Positions 23,990 through 36,759 of a stretch of 64,000 nucleotides of DNA are shown piece after piece. The DNA is taken from NCBI GenBank assembly GCA_038049695.1, contig CP142457.1, forward strand, positions 58,152,501-58,216,500, written 5' to 3'. Source of the DNA: Cinnamomum chago (Eukaryota > Streptophyta > Magnoliopsida > Laurales > Lauraceae). The first letter of the stretch is position 1. Every line of letters starts with the position of its first letter. The notes below the pieces were generated by a model, which saw only the letters and a list, made by a program, of their open reading frames with translations, had not been told where the DNA came from and searched no databases. The position numbers and the translations under genes are program-made.

Positions 23990-26900
23990 AAGAGACTCTT
24001 TTAAATATGAAAACAAGCAGCAATAACCTCTTTCAATTCTAGGGAAACTCTTTCTACCAAATTTTTTTTTTCTAGGGAAACTCTTGATAAATTTCTAGAA
24101 TTAACAACTACTCTGAGAACAAATCTAAGAGGGAGTCTCAATCACCCACAACTTTCATCTATATTTGGATTTTTTAATATTGGACAGAGACATGTTTGCA
24201 GTTGCAGGTGCAATGAACCGGCAAATAAAGCAAAGCTTGTATATTAGCTATCAACCAAAGGTCAAATTCAGAGAACACAAGCTAGCCAAAGTGGTAAAGT
24301 GCAGCTCATCTGACCCTCACCTCAGTGCCGGGGGTCAGCATTGCCAGAGCATGGACGGCGACGTCCTGTGATGGAGTATAGGGACAGTAGCACACTGCAT
24401 TTCATGGGATTCTACCTTTTTATCTACTCACTGCATTTGATGGGCTTAGATTAAATGATGAACAATATCTAATCATCGTAATTATTGCTAGATGGCTAAT
24501 CTAAACATCATCCTCTTATTTGATGGACCGAGTGAGCACCACAAACATGCCGTGTTTCCAATTTATAGAAAAGAGAAGGAAAAGAAGCGCCATAGAGGAT
24601 TATTGTCATTTTCTTGTTAGATTGTATGACCTCAATCCAGTGGATAATCTGATTGATTTGTTTCATTAATTAATTTATATTTTTATGCTTTATTCATGAG
24701 ATGAATGATATTTTAATTCTACGTTTGCACATGACCAATACAAAATGACATGATGGTTCACGAGATGAAACGGAGCCCACAAGTATAATAGATGTGATCC
24801 ATGTGTTTGGATGAGATCCACATACGGGAGACATAGATTACAAATCTGATACTTGAATTGATTCACAACAAGTGATAAGACTAGACATCTCATCTGATAA
24901 GGTTGCAACACTGTGATCACTATGAGATAGTGTAATATGACTCAATCATCAGAGTGTAAGAGTCTAGATCATTGTGTTGGTATATTGGATGCACTGAAGG
25001 ACCATGAGTAGCACTTTGTACAAATCTGTCTTTAATTAAAGGATTGATCTCATAATTTTCAAGCATTAAGCTCTTAATCTTAAGCGATTAATGGACTCAA
25101 GTTTCTACTATACATTTACTTTAAGTTATCAATGAGTGAGGGCAATTGTAGGTCAACACCTCGATGTCTTGGGTATGTGGTTGTGGTGGGGCTTTCGGAA
25201 TATTTAATTCTTAAGATGGAATCTATCCTCATAAATATTTCCTTATGCCAATTAATGAATTTTATCATTAGTGAGTGCGCACTCATCTTAATTAAGAATT
25301 TATTATATAGTACTGATGATTACTATAGTTAATTGGGTCACAAGGATGATAAAAGATGGATCTATTTTGGTTGGACAGATTTATTCCAATTAATCTATAG
25401 ATATATTTGATGGATGGGCCTACTTGTAGTAATTGAGAAGTTCAGGGTTTTCTTGTAATTATTTTTATGACTAGGGTGCAATTGCATTTAATTAGTGAAC
25501 TTATTTACAATTATCTGTGGGTCCAAAGTTCACAAGAGATGTGGAGTCTAGATTCCTAGTTGGAACCAGATTCTAAGGAGTCCCTAGTGGTCTCCATGCT
25601 ACCCTGAATAAGAAAATGTTACTAATATCATTAGAACTCTTAAGGAAAGGAGGAGTAGGATACTATTGAAGAATGGAAGTAAAACTTCTAAATCTTGGTC
25701 CAAGAGGAGTGTGCCAAAAACTATAAATAAGATGTGAGGGTTAGAAATTTCTACACACAATAATCTCTCAAGTTCCTCTATCTTCCTCCTTTCCCTCCTC
25801 TAGTTTCTTACTAGAGATCTAGGGTTTTCTTCTACCTAGAGATCTCACCATTTTCCTTCAGATGTTCTTTAAGAGGGTCATAGTGTGGAAGAATACAAAG
25901 GCAAGGGAGATCAAAATTTGCGAAAAGAGTTTTCGTAGAGATCAAGTTCTTGATTATCTATTTGAATTAGTAGATCTAGTTATGCTTATTGTTTCTTGAT
26001 CTAACTTCTTGATTGATGTTTGATATTAATGCATGAGATTAGAGTTTTAGATCTTGAGCTTGGGTTCTTCGCCTTATAGATAATTGATCCCTGTATAAAG
26101 TGGATCAAAAGTTTTGAATACCTATCCACAAGGCCCACCTACTTCCAATACGTCTTAGTCTTATTGTATAGGAGTTGGCTTAATGTATTATGTTCAAATG
26201 GAAAGAATATCATATCTTAGAAAGTCTAGATTCCACCCTTTTTCATCTTTCTAATTTCTACTATTTTGTACGCCTCCCATTCTTGATCAGATCTGTTTAT
26301 TGTCTTTGAGACCCATTGTTATCCTCTGTACAAAAGTTGTGGGGTTGTGGAGCCCATTAAATTGTATACAAACTATTATATCTTCCCTCTTGCTCTCTCT
26401 TCTAGCCCCCCATATATCATTTACTCAAGTGAAAGTAGTGCTTCCAAACAACCATGATAACATATCTCAAATTTACACAAAAAGTCCCATTTTAATATCA
26501 TGGTATAGCTGTCAAATATATATAGTCAAATGAATATTGAAAATTTGCACAATTAATCCAAGGGCTTACAAAATCTGGATGTGTCAAATCTGTGTACGTA
26601 CTGATTAATTTAAAGAGGTTTGTGTGTATGAGAGGTCTCGATCGATCAAAGGGGTCCAAGCAAGCCACACAAGCTAGGCCCCATCCTTCTATTCTTTTAT
26701 ATTCTTTTATGACTTAAAAACATTTAACCCTATCCGAGAAGTAACTACCGATGATTGATTTCTAGCTCTCTGGTTTTCTTTTTATTTATATTTATATTTA
26801 TTTATTTATTTTGGTAGAGAAGTTCTCTAGGTTAGTTTTCAAGTATTGCGTATGTGGGCCCACACCCGGAAAAGAAAAAGAAAGAAAGAGAAAAGAATAT

Positions 26901-28150
26901 GGGCTTACCATTCATGCATGCATGTGTAAAAGTTTTGGACCACCAGCCGAGGTTAGAAAAAGGAAAAGAAAAAGGAAATATACCTTTTCAAAAGAATAAG
27001 ATTAAGAAAAGAAAATCGGCTAGCTAAACATGCATGTATGTGTAAAAGTTTCAGATTACCAGACTTACGTAAGAGATTTCCTTTTAATGCGGAAGACGAG
27101 TTGGTGCAGTGTGAGAGTGAGACCACAGAGATTCAAACTCTCATATGTGAAATTATGGTCACTTTCGTTGAAGTAAAACATATGCTAATATTAAATTTTA
27201 TGTTCTCATTTATCATAGTATTGTGAAATTATTGTTACTTCCGGTGAAGTAAAATGATGTTGGCGGGTGAAGTGCAGAAAAGATCAAATTGGATTTGTCC
27301 ATCAAAACCTCTCTGTAGTCTGTAGTTCAGTCTTTACTTTTTTTTTTGGTAGAAGTCTTTATGTTGAAAACACCTGGAGTCGAATGTGCTTTCGGTTGGT
27401 GGAAAGCGTGTGGAGTTAATGCCATCTTGAAGTCTCCCAAATTCCCCAAAACAAGTATCTGCTGCAGTTAATAGAACAATCAAGCTACGTGTGGAAGTGG
27501 GATTCAAGATGGCAATCTCCCAAATTCCCCATCTTGAGTTAATGCACAATAATTGCCGAGATTTCGCATCCATATTATGTGGATTAATTGACTAATGGTT
27601 GTGGGCGATTGTTTGAGCCTTAGACACATCCAATTGACCCAAAGATAGATGTGATGGATGGGGACATGATGTAGAGCTGTTCAATGTATATTCTTGAGGA
27701 TGTTTGTATGAAATCTTTTGATGGGAAGGATTTACTAAGCAAGCCGATTTAGTGGGCCCACATGGTCGCTCTTTAGAGCATTTTAATTCCGTGGGAAATA
27801 AGTTTTGGTTATCTTGTTGCCGAAAGCATGTTTGCTAATAAAAGAGGACTCCATAGATTTGATAATTCTTAATTATACATGAATTTCTTACTGGGAATTT
27901 GTATAGTTGATGATTTCACTTTGATATTGGCGTGTATCGAGACATATAGCTGAAAAAAAATAAAGTTTGGTATGCAAATCAACTTAAGTGGGGATTCTCA
28001 AATCTTATGGGGGGTGGTCGGATTTGAAAATCCTAACAAATGAAGATTTTCATTTGTCCAATTTGAAGCCCACAAAAGTGAAACAATTAATGTTTTTGTA
28101 GGGAGCTCAAAGCCCCAAGCTCTTCTAGATGGAGGCCTTACTGCAATAAG
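23990..28150. other. gene-free region, possible LTR-like sequence
   Basis: No host gene seen. Around 25680-26110 a TATA box (CTATAAATA, 25721-25729) is followed by a pyrimidine-rich leader and several AGATCTAG-type motifs, which resembles the promoter and R region of a worn LTR. No TG/CA borders with a target duplication could be fixed. A 45-bp segment (CATGCATGTGTAAAAGTTT) recurs at 26917 and 27030. Confidence 0.35.
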
Positions 28151-28169
28151 TACAATCAATTTTCCAAAT

Positions 28170-28875
28170 GAGAGGATGTTAATGACCTTATTTATACATC
28201 CATTTTTATACCTTGTTTATGCATTAATGAGCACAAACAAACGTGCAGGTAGGCTAATCCTTGTGAAGCATGTGTTGAGCTCCATTCCCCTCCACTTCAT
28301 GATGGTCTTTCTAATGCCTTCTAAAGTGGTCCCAGACATTAAGCAACTTATGAGAGCTATTCTTTTGGTCTGGTGGTGAGATCAATAAGAAAATTAGGAT
28401 CAGCTGGAAAATAGTTTGCCTGCCCAAAAGTGAGGGTGGTCTTGGGCTGCATACGTTGGTAGAAGTCAATAAAGCTTGTATGTTAAGGCTAGCATGGCAT
28501 ACAACAACTTCTTCATCAATCTGGGCAACTTGGTTCCGTAACAGATACTTCAAGCAAACTTCTCTATGGGATTATAATGCCACAAAGTTGGGCACTTGCA
28601 TTTGAAAATTCATAAGAAAGCTCGGCCCTTTCCTTGAGCTTGACGGTCAATGTAAAATTGGCAATGGGTATTCTATCAATTTGTGGTATAACAGGTGGTT
28701 AGAGGACACAATTATTGCAGAAAGGTTTCCTCACCTCTCCTTCCCTCCTACGGGTTTAGTCTCTCACATTTTTACTGGAAACAATTGAAATTTCCTCCAA
28801 GACCTTAAGCGCACTTAATTTGGAATCCCCTAATGCCGGTTGCAATTCAACTCGTTTCACCCCATCTTACTTATG
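28170..28875 (+). pseudogene. LINE (L1-type) reverse transcriptase remnant
   Basis: Frames read GRLILVKHVLSSIPLHFMM, then after a frameshift GGLGLHTLVEVNKACMLRLA, WFRNRYF and GNGYSINLWYNRWL. This is the C-terminal reverse-transcriptase to zinc-finger region of plant non-LTR retrotransposons. Stops and at least one frameshift show it is dead. Its downstream side ends at a solo LTR inserted at 28881. Confidence 0.85.
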
Positions 28876-28880
28876 GTCTT

Positions 28881-29705
28881 TAAAAAAAAAATGGCCTTAA
28901 TTTAGGCGCAAATCCCAATTTCTCGGACTCTATTAAATTTCAATAAAGAAGAAATACTCTAACATATTTACCAGAATGTTGACAAAATCAAACAATCACA
29001 CACAGAAAGAGAACACACGAATTCTACGTTGAAAAACCCTACACGGGAAAAAACCACGATCCTTACCGTTTAGGCCAACAGACAACCAAGCACTAAATCA
29101 AATGAAAGTTACAAGTAAGAAATCACACCCCTTTCCCAGTTGCTGACTCAACCTAAGGACTGTGCTCACTTGCCGACCACTCGCCGTACACTTTCTCCAT
29201 GCTTGAACTGATCACCTTGAATCCATCTTCAAGATGATTCGACCTCGAATGAGAAGAAGAACTCCAATGCTCAGAACTTCAGATCAGCAGAAAAGAGGCT
29301 TTGGAGAAGAATAAGATCACTCTTGTAATAACGCTAGGGCTTGAAACCAGAGAGTTGTCAAAAGGCCATGTCCACAAATATTTTTGCTCCATATATATAT
29401 GTTTAGGTCATCCACACAAAAGAGGAGAGAAAATTCATTAGATCAGAATATTTCTCAATCAAGGCGCTCAAGCGCGCGAAGCTTTTGTCTCGGAGATTTA
29501 CAATTGTTCTTGACGCGCTCGAGCGCGTGAAGCTACTGCATTGACGCGCTCGAGCGGACTAACTTGTGCTCGAGCGGAAGAAACCTCTGTCTAGCCTGAA
29601 GAATTTGATACTTGAGGCAGTCCTTCCACCAAATACATTGTAAAATTCAATCTCTATTTTGTCCATAACCCACTGAATTAGCTAACACACTCATAAAACC
29701 TAACA
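28881..29705 (-). mobile_element. solo LTR, Copia type (825 bp)
   Basis: On the minus strand it starts TGTTAGG and ends in a T run plus A, so the usual CA is mutated to TA. It is flanked by GTCTT at 28876-28880 and 29706-29710. Its sequence follows the 3' LTR at 56820-57703 along its length (AATTCANTGGGNTATGGACAAAA near the start, CTTAGGTTGAGTCAGCAACT, GTGCTTGGTTGTCTGTTGG), with marked divergence. No internal region remains, so it arose by LTR-LTR recombination. CGCTCGAGCG palindromes at 29516-29525 and 29547-29556. Confidence 0.85.
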
Positions 29706-29710
29706 GTCTT

Positions 29711-30076
29711 ATCTCTCATTTGGTTGTGACAAGCTCGCGTCTGGGTCTGCGCAGAGTGAAGGAGTCCAATGACGCGTGCTTATTGAATTTGGCTTGGTTA
29801 GCAATAACAGGAGATTCAATATGGGTCAACTGGTTTGGGTTTAGGTACTTCAGAAATCTTCCTCTTTGGAATCCAAAGAACCCTAGGGGTTTTTCCTGCA
29901 TCTGGAAGAGGCTTAGAGCACTGTCCTCCTTGCTACATAGGAACTGCAGATGGATTGTTGGAAATGGTAGCTCAATAAGATTGTGGTTCGACAATTGGAT
30001 CGATCATGATCATATTTCATATTTCAGAACAGGCACTTACTTTACCAATCGTTCTTCCTTATATTCAAATTTATGA
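29711..30076 (+). pseudogene. second LINE remnant
   Basis: Open frame with LGLRRVKESNDACLLNLAWL, WFGFRYFRNLPLW, CIWKRL and GNGSSIRLWFDNWI, again the region after the reverse transcriptase of an L1-type element. It overlaps in homology with 28440-28720, so it comes from a separate insertion. It is 5'- and 3'-truncated. Confidence 0.8.
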
Positions 30077-30229
30077 CCGGTTGGATCTTGAGATATATAT
30101 ATATATTAAATGTTTACTCCAGTAACAAATCATACCAGAATCTCGACGCATTAGTATACAAACAACAAAAATACTTCTCAATATTATACGGAATTTTGAG
30201 TTGAGTTTGAAAGCCACACACATGACACA

Positions 30230-33091
30230 TGTAACACCCCAACCCAAATTAATCTTCTTTAGTACTAATTAATGGGGATTTAACTTAATTAATTATGATT
30301 AATTATTAATCATCGAAATTAATACTCATTAGTCTTTTTAGACCGAGTAGTTGAGTCTTGAGTCTTGACTAGGTGAGTGGAGTAGAGTCGATTCGGTTGG
30401 GTAGAGCCAAGGACTTTTTAGTAATTGTAGATTTTCGCATTTTGCATCATTTTCACGTCGTCTTGGCGTCAACATGTGTATTTTGATGACCACGTTAAAT
30501 TTTGTATTGAGCTTTACCTCATTTGACCAACCATTGTACTAGTGGACATCTAATTGACTCAATTCGGAAATATGAAACTTTAGTGGGTTTTATTGCAAAA
30601 AGGGACAATCTTATTCCTTTATATACAACTACTCTCCTTTCTTTTTTGTTTTTCATTCCTTTTCATCTCTTTCTCTCTACTTTCTCCTTCTTCTCCATTT
30701 CTTCTCTTCCTTCCTTACTTCTTAATCATCAAGAGATCTTGACATTTGCACTTGGAAGCTAAGAGAAGACTTTTCTTCATCTTCCTCTCTTCTTTGTTAG
30801 CAAGAGGGACACCCCTTCATCTTCCATTTCTTCAATTTCGGAATCATTGCAAGAGGTAGGCTTCAAACTCTTTTTGTTTGGATTTTTGAGTTGCATTAGA
30901 GTCAAAAGACCCTCTTATACGCATGTATAGACATTGATTGGTGTTTTGATGGGAATTTGTGTCTAGGGTTGGAATATTTGGGGGTTTAGGGTTCTTTAAC
31001 CCAAGAGTGTAGAAGAGTTTTTGAAAAGCTACATTGAGGCAAATATAAGCATAATATGGGTTTACATTTTGTTATTTCCATTGATTCAATAAATCGTTTA
31101 CTCCATTACTCTTAGTGTTTAACAAATGTAAGTTTGGGCTCTTGTAATGGTTATATGTTAGAAATGGGAGCAAGGAGGCTCCATTTTGTCTAGGTTACAA
31201 TGTGAGAAGAAGTATGGAAATGGAGGAAGGAGAGAGAGCTTCAAATTTGGCAAAATGAAATAGCATCGCAGGCCAAGCGGTCACCAGGAGGTTACCTGGT
31301 GGTTAGCCGCGTGACCCCTGGCGGCTAGCCGAAAACCCACAGTTACATCTCCAGTAACTGACATTTTCGTCAGAAAACCGCGGTCACCAAGAGGTTACCT
31401 GGCGGTTAGCCGCGTGACCCCTGACGGCTAGCCGAACTCCGCGGTTACATTTCTAGTAACTGACATTTCTGTTAGAAAACCGCGGTCACCAAGAGGTTAC
31501 CTGGCGGTTAGCCACGTGACCCCTGGCGGCTAGCCGAACTCCGCGGTTACATTTCCAATAGCTGACATTTCTGTTAGGAAACCGCAGTCACCAGGCGGTT
31601 ACCTGGCGGCTAACCGCTAGGCCACCGCCAGCTGACCGACCTCCTAGAAGTTCTACATGTTTCAAAAGCCCTCTTAGAGCCATGAATTGATACCCTAACC
31701 TCTTAGCTGCCTAACTGAAACCCTACGAACTTGAGTACGTAGCCCTAAAAGTCAAGAGTTTATCACCATGCCATGGATATTAATTTAATGAACCTTTTAT
31801 TTAAAATGTGACACTAAGTAAAGGTTCCTTAAATGTATGTCAAATTAGATGGTGAGGAAACAATAGAGGTTTAGACTAGATTGGCTAGTAAATTCATTGA
31901 TTCCTTAACTTATTGCATTGCATTTCATATTGAATTATACTTCCATTTGGTATATCAATCATTATAAATAAAATTATTGTATCATCCATATCCTTTGAGG
32001 TCTAATTACTCCATTTCTTCCGTCATTCTTCAAATATTGTTTATCGATTCAGATTTATTTGAAATGTGGATTGAGTAAGTATACGGTGATATATAAATTG
32101 CATTGATTTTGATTATAGATAGTTTGAAATACAAACTCACTTGAGTCCACTTATTATTTCGATTATTTTGATTCGATTGAGTCGGCATTACCTAGCTTGG
32201 ACCTTGTGATGCTCGACGGGGTTTGAACTTGGTTTAATTTATTAGAGACTACTGCAGTAAGTCGTCTGGAGTACCAGAATTCCAGAACCGGATAGCCAGT
32301 TAGCCTTTGGCCAGGCAGCTGGTGACATCCCAACTAGATATGCACTCTTTGAGATGATGAGCTTAAGTAACCAAATTGGTATGTTTTCTTATTGATTGAT
32401 TTACCAGCATAATTACTCAATTTTTGCACAATTTGTGTAGTTGATAATTATCATTGATATCTATTGATTCAATTGTCTTAAAATTCAAATTGCAACATTA
32501 TGTGATTTCTTATTATGCCTATACTTGCTAAATCGTCGTATTGAGATAGTGCATTTGGTGTCACAGACGCAGATGCAGCTCTCGGTCCTGAAGAGGTCCT
32601 GGAGGGAGAGGTGGTTACCCAAGAGGTACCTCCAGGATTATAAGAGTGACCAGAACAAGGGTCGGCGTAGATTCTACTTCCTCGGAGTGCGTGCTACATT
32701 TTGAAGATACCATAGTTCGTGTGATTAGCCCTTTTTTTTTAGTAGTTGCACGAAATTCTTTTGAATATACTTTTTGTGGTGGATGTATAAGGTTCTTTCA
32801 TTGACCCCTCTTTTGTAACCAATGTCTATGATTGTATAATTTTTTTGTATTAAACTTAAATGTTTAACTGAACTGAAAGGGAAATGATACTTTCTGTAAA
32901 TAAATTACGACTTTCGCTATATTAAATGTCATTTGTTTGTGTTAGTGAGCTAGACTCACATGTGGATTAGTCGATTTTTCTCTCCTTCGTATGTTGTATT
33001 TGGCTCGAGACAGGTACAACATTCGGAAGTACGTGTGCCACACCTCGGGGATTACTCTAGGCTAGGGTGATTTCGGGACCGGTACATGACA
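30230..33091 (+). mobile_element. large solo LTR, probably Ty3/Gypsy (2.86 kb)
   Basis: Starts TGTAACACCCCAACCC and ends TACATGACA, with flanks ACACA (30225-30229) and GCACA (33092-33096), a 5-bp duplication with one change. It shares long blocks in order with 54295-60300 (ACTGCAGTAA, GGAGTACCAGAATTCCAGAAC, CCTTTGGCC, CTGACATCCCAA-type). TGTAACACCC ends and LTRs of 2-4 kb are typical of Tekay/Del chromoviruses; that assignment is inference. TATA-like TTTATATAC at 30619 is followed by a pyrimidine-rich leader. No protein-coding region. Confidence 0.75.
31278..31640. repeat. 102-103 bp tandem repeat inside the solo LTR
   Basis: Units begin CGGTCACCA at 31278, 31381, 31483 and 31585; the last is partial. 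They are GC-rich and contain CGGTTAGCCGCGTGACCCCT and CGGCTAGCCG-type palindromes, in contrast with the AT-rich surroundings. Confidence 0.85.
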
Positions 33092-33096
33092 GCACA

Positions 33097-34011
33097 CCAC
33101 GGGATGCCGCTGTTCATTCCCTAAAATGACTAAAGCCCAAACCGTTCGCAGACCGCAACAACAATCAGATAAATATGATCATCTAATAAGCTTAATATCG
33201 GGTTATCATTCATCCACAATGGAGCCTGTGATTGGATTTTACAGATCAGTGTCCACCCACATTGCCTCAATGAGCTACCGCTGTGTTTACACACATATTT
33301 TGGAGATCAACCATTTCTCCATGGGTCCTGTTCAGATTCTTGGACTTGATTGCCATCCTATGTATTTGTAAAACCTATTACGCCTAAAGATACTAACTTG
33401 TGATGCTGTAAAGAGAAAACAAAATGGTTTACTGATAACAAATTTTTTTTTTTTTTGTAAAGTAACGGTAACTTTTGAAGTCAAGAATTACAACTAGTCT
33501 AAAAGAAGAATCGGAGGGGGTTAGGCTTTTAGAACTACACTGTGTAGGGGTCATCTTATATTACGTTTTGTCACCATCCCATTTTGACTTTTGTTTTTTT
33601 GCCAATGTTGTTTTGAAAAAATTTGGATGATTAGAATCTTCTTTTGTGAGGAAACCTGTTTGAATCATGTATTGTCAATGTAAAATTCTCCCGAGCTATG
33701 CTGAATAAGAAAAAGAGACACAATGCACTAGGAAAGTAGTAAAAAGTACAACAGGAATCAATCTTATTCAAAAGTTACAAAAAAAAAAAGAAAAGTGCCC
33801 CTTGGACAATTTTGTGTAACTTCTCTCCATTGGAGAGGTTAAAAACTTACAAAGGTGGTGAGGTAATCAGATCATAAAGAATCCAATAGGTGTGTATAAT
33901 AATGAAAAAAGTAGGGAGTTTCTAAAAGATATAAGAGAATTTCATAGACAGAGTTGGATTCGGCAAGGATTTATATTATCTTAAAAATATAAATCCGTTA
34001 TAACCGAACCC
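33097..34011. other. gene-free spacer downstream of ACS copy 2
   Basis: No supported gene. A frame of 81 codons at 33126-33371 has no recognisable homology. Confidence 0.5.
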
Positions 34012-34017
34012 TTTATT
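34012..34017 (-). terminator. possible polyadenylation signal of ACS copy 2
   Basis: AATAAA on the minus strand, about 140 nt downstream of the stop codon. The distance suits a plant 3' UTR; AT-rich sequence also gives such hexamers by chance. Confidence 0.4.
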
Positions 34018-34157
34018 TTCTGAAACGATCCTTGTCTATGATATTCTCTAATATACGTACTTTAGAAGCAAATTATCCTACTTTCTTTGTTATTATACAT
34101 ACACTCCTATTGGATTCTTTATGCTTCCCCCCCGTCAGATTTTATGCTCTATAAAAC

Positions 34158-36576
34158 TCAAGTTGCACGAACAAGAGGTGAGTGGGGCGACATTGTACAC
34201 GGGGTCTTGGTCACTTCTTCGTGTCTTCGCCCGCATAAGCTCAATCGTAGATGTAGATTTGCCTGCCACTTTTGTTGCACCTTCTTAGGTGTTATAATCT
34301 CCTTGTTGTTCGGTTTAAACACAAAAGCTTTGATCCTGTTAAGAGCTACTTCCATCGTCTCATCGTCCATGTTCGCGAAACAAACTCTGAACCAACCGGG
34401 CTCTGAGCTGTGGAAGGAGGAACCAGGAGATACATTGAGCTTAACCTTGTTGATAATTGTATGCCAGAGTGCTATCTCTCCATCTACCGTCTTCTCTTCG
34501 AGGAGGGCCCTCAAATCCATCCAGCAGAAGAGCCCCGCATTGCTCTTCAAACAACCGATTCCCACCTTTTCTAGCTCAACGGTGAACATCTTGTGCCTCG
34601 ATGCCAGCCTTTCCGCACTCTTAGAGATTAGCTTGTCGACGAATTGATCGTCCGAAAGCATGGCCGAGAGGAGGTGCTGGGTTTGAGTGGAGACGAGCCC
34701 GAAGCTAGACATCTTGCGAGCGCAATTCACCACATTATCATTGTAAGAGTAGATCACACCAACTCTAAATCCTGGGAACCCAAGATCTTTTGAGAGGCTG
34801 TAAACAACATGGATGAGGTCCAAGTTGCATTTGATGCCTTCCTCTAATATCTCAGATATGCTTATGAAATCAGATTGGCTGAAGACAGTGGCCGCGTAGA
34901 TCTCATCGCAGATAAGGTGGATGTTCTGCTCATTGATGAAGTTCACTATGCTTTTCAGGGTCTCTCTATCTAAGATGGTCCCTAGTGGGTTTGATGGATT
35001 GGTTATGAGCACTCCTTTTACTTTGATGTTGGCTTCTTGGGCTCTCTCGTATGCGATTTCGAGGGCGTCTCTAGTGACTTTGAAACCGTTTGAGCTTTCA
35101 CAGACGACTGGAATCAATTGGACTCCTGTTCGCCACCTCAAATCTCTATCAAACCTGCAAATTCATTTTGAATGCTCTCTTTTAGTCCAACTTATACAAC
35201 AGATGAATGAAAATTGAAACAATACTTGACAAAGGAAGATTCTTTCGCATGATGTGCCATGATTGATAGATGGGTTATATCACTGGACTATATACTATAT
35301 AGGGACATGGCCCAAAGCTAGGATATATTTTCTCTCTTTTCTGTTTTCCTAGTTTGGAAAATTCTGCTCGCCCATTTTGACTCTCACACACACACCAATG
35401 TCCCTCATCAGCTGAACTGCAGCTTGGGGACCGCATTTGCGGTAGGGGTGGACCGGTAGGCGGGGATTGGTATGGCCCCTGAAATTTAAAAAAACCACTT
35501 AATTAACGTTATTCAAAATTTCAGCACTATTTCAAATTGGCCCCCTAGGAGATTATTTTTTCATGGTGGCTCCTAAGCCATGTTTCCTGATTTGGCCACT
35601 GATCCGTGGGAAGTCAACCCATGCAATCATTTAAGTATGAAAAAAAAATAATAACAGAGAGATAGATACATACCCTGCGTAATAAGGTGTAGGGACGAGG
35701 AATGCATCGCCCGGGTCGGCCAAACAAAAGGCCATCATCTCATGTGCTCCTGTCGCTCCACCGCTCATAACTATTCGATCCGGGTCGAACTTGACTTTGC
35801 CTCCTCTCGCTTTTCCCATAAAATTCGCCACGGCCTGTCCCATTCACACCCAATTAGTAATCTGTATAATTAATGTAGACTCAACTACTGCTAGTAAATA
35901 AAAATAGCCTCAACTACTCTGCTTGTACTGGTACTGCGACTGCTAGTGCAAATAATATAAAGTAATGAATGTACAACGTATAGACAGCGATGCTTGATTA
36001 GAACATCTTCGTCCATATATACTCTTTTATTCAAAAGCCGCGTGTGGTAGCAGTTGTACGAGCCATTACTCGCTGTACGCATTCTATTTCTGCCCCACCA
36101 TTATTTCTAAAATAATCCATCTCCTTCTTATGTTAAGTCAGCTAAAACATTTTAGGGGAGAGAGAGAGAGAGAGAGAGGTTGAATACATTTCTGAAAGCA
36201 GACAGGCCATGATAGTCCTGAAAGAGAGCAATATCTCTGAATTGGGAAACTCCTTCGAGTGTGCAGATGGATGCCTCCGGGTTCTCCTTAATCCAGTCTT
36301 CCACCAAGTCAAATGATAGCTGGAACACAAGTAATCGGGTCAGCAAGTGGATTTTGATAGACACTGGAAGGTTGTTCAACCGTACAACATTTAAGGATAG
36401 TAGGAAACCTGATTTTCAGCGAGACCCATTTGGATGACTCCAGTTGGATTGTTGATGGGGTGATAAGGATCGCTGTCGTATGCTTTCCACCCCTCAAAAT
36501 AAGCGGAATTCTCACCATGGCCATCGTTAGTTGCTATCTTAGACAAGAGGGTGTCGTTGCTGGTAGCCAAAGCCAT
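34158..36576 (-). CDS. ACS: 1-aminocyclopropane-1-carboxylate synthase, type I, copy 2 (4 exons, 485 aa)
   Basis: Second ACC synthase, same reaction and orientation as the copy at 11037-15111. Exons on the minus strand: 36576-36409, 36319-36188, 35834-35674, 35154-34158 (TGA at 34160-34158). Introns are GT-AG, phases 0, 0 and 2, only 89, 353 and 519 bp. Motifs: MGLAENQ (50-56), QDYHGLS (90-96; the other copy has LP), SGGATGA (124-130), [18 protein letters not shown] with PLP lysine K276, and GWFRVCF with R410. The tail ends [11 protein letters not shown], so it is type I, but the CDPK-type motif reads RLSL (S459) instead of RLSF. Over the first 100 residues of exon 4 after FDRD, 79 match the other copy. 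I took the ATG of MALATS and not the in-frame ATG 12 codons upstream, because homologues start there and the longer frame adds an unconserved hydrophobic stretch. It appears intact. Confidence 0.96.
36159..36178. repeat. (GA)n tract next to the intron 2 donor of ACS copy 2
   Basis: Ten GA units begin about 9 nt inside intron 2 (a CT tract on the sense strand). The donor itself (GT at 36187-36186) is intact. Confidence 0.85.
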
Positions 36577-36691
36577 ATTAGGAGAGAAAAGAGAGATGAA
36601 TGAATGAAACAAGAAGAGAATTAGAGAATGAAAGAATTAAAGAATGAGAGAATGAGATGAGAATGAAGAAATAAGGAGTCGGCAACGTGGA

Positions 36692-36698
36692 TTTTATA
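36692..36698 (-). promoter_or_regulatory. TATA box of ACS copy 2
   Basis: The minus strand reads CCTATAAAATCC, about 120 nt before the ATG at 36576, giving a pyrimidine-rich 5' UTR of about 90 nt. A long (GA)n tract starts only about 18 bp further upstream. Confidence 0.65.
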
Positions 36699-36715
36699 GG
36701 CACGAAGGATAGACT

Positions 36716-36753
<38 letters not shown>
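36716..36753. repeat. (GA)n microsatellite in the core promoter of ACS copy 2
   Basis: About 19 GA units (CT on the gene's sense strand) directly upstream of the TATA box. GAGA/CT tracts near plant core promoters can bind BBR/BPC factors, but function here is inference. ACS copy 1 has no comparable tract at this position. Confidence 0.9.
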
Positions 36754-36755
<2 letters not shown>

Positions 36756-36759
36756 GAAA

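Noticed and set aside
31278..31640. CRISPR-like spaced repeats
   Set aside because: Units are adjacent ~102-bp tandem repeats without unique spacers, inside a plant LTR.
34087..34647. 186-codon plus-strand open frame
   Set aside because: It lies antisense to exon 4 of ACS copy 2 and has no family signature; it is a shadow of the conserved exon. The same holds for the plus-strand frames at 11191-11451, 11695-11922 and 34921-35217.
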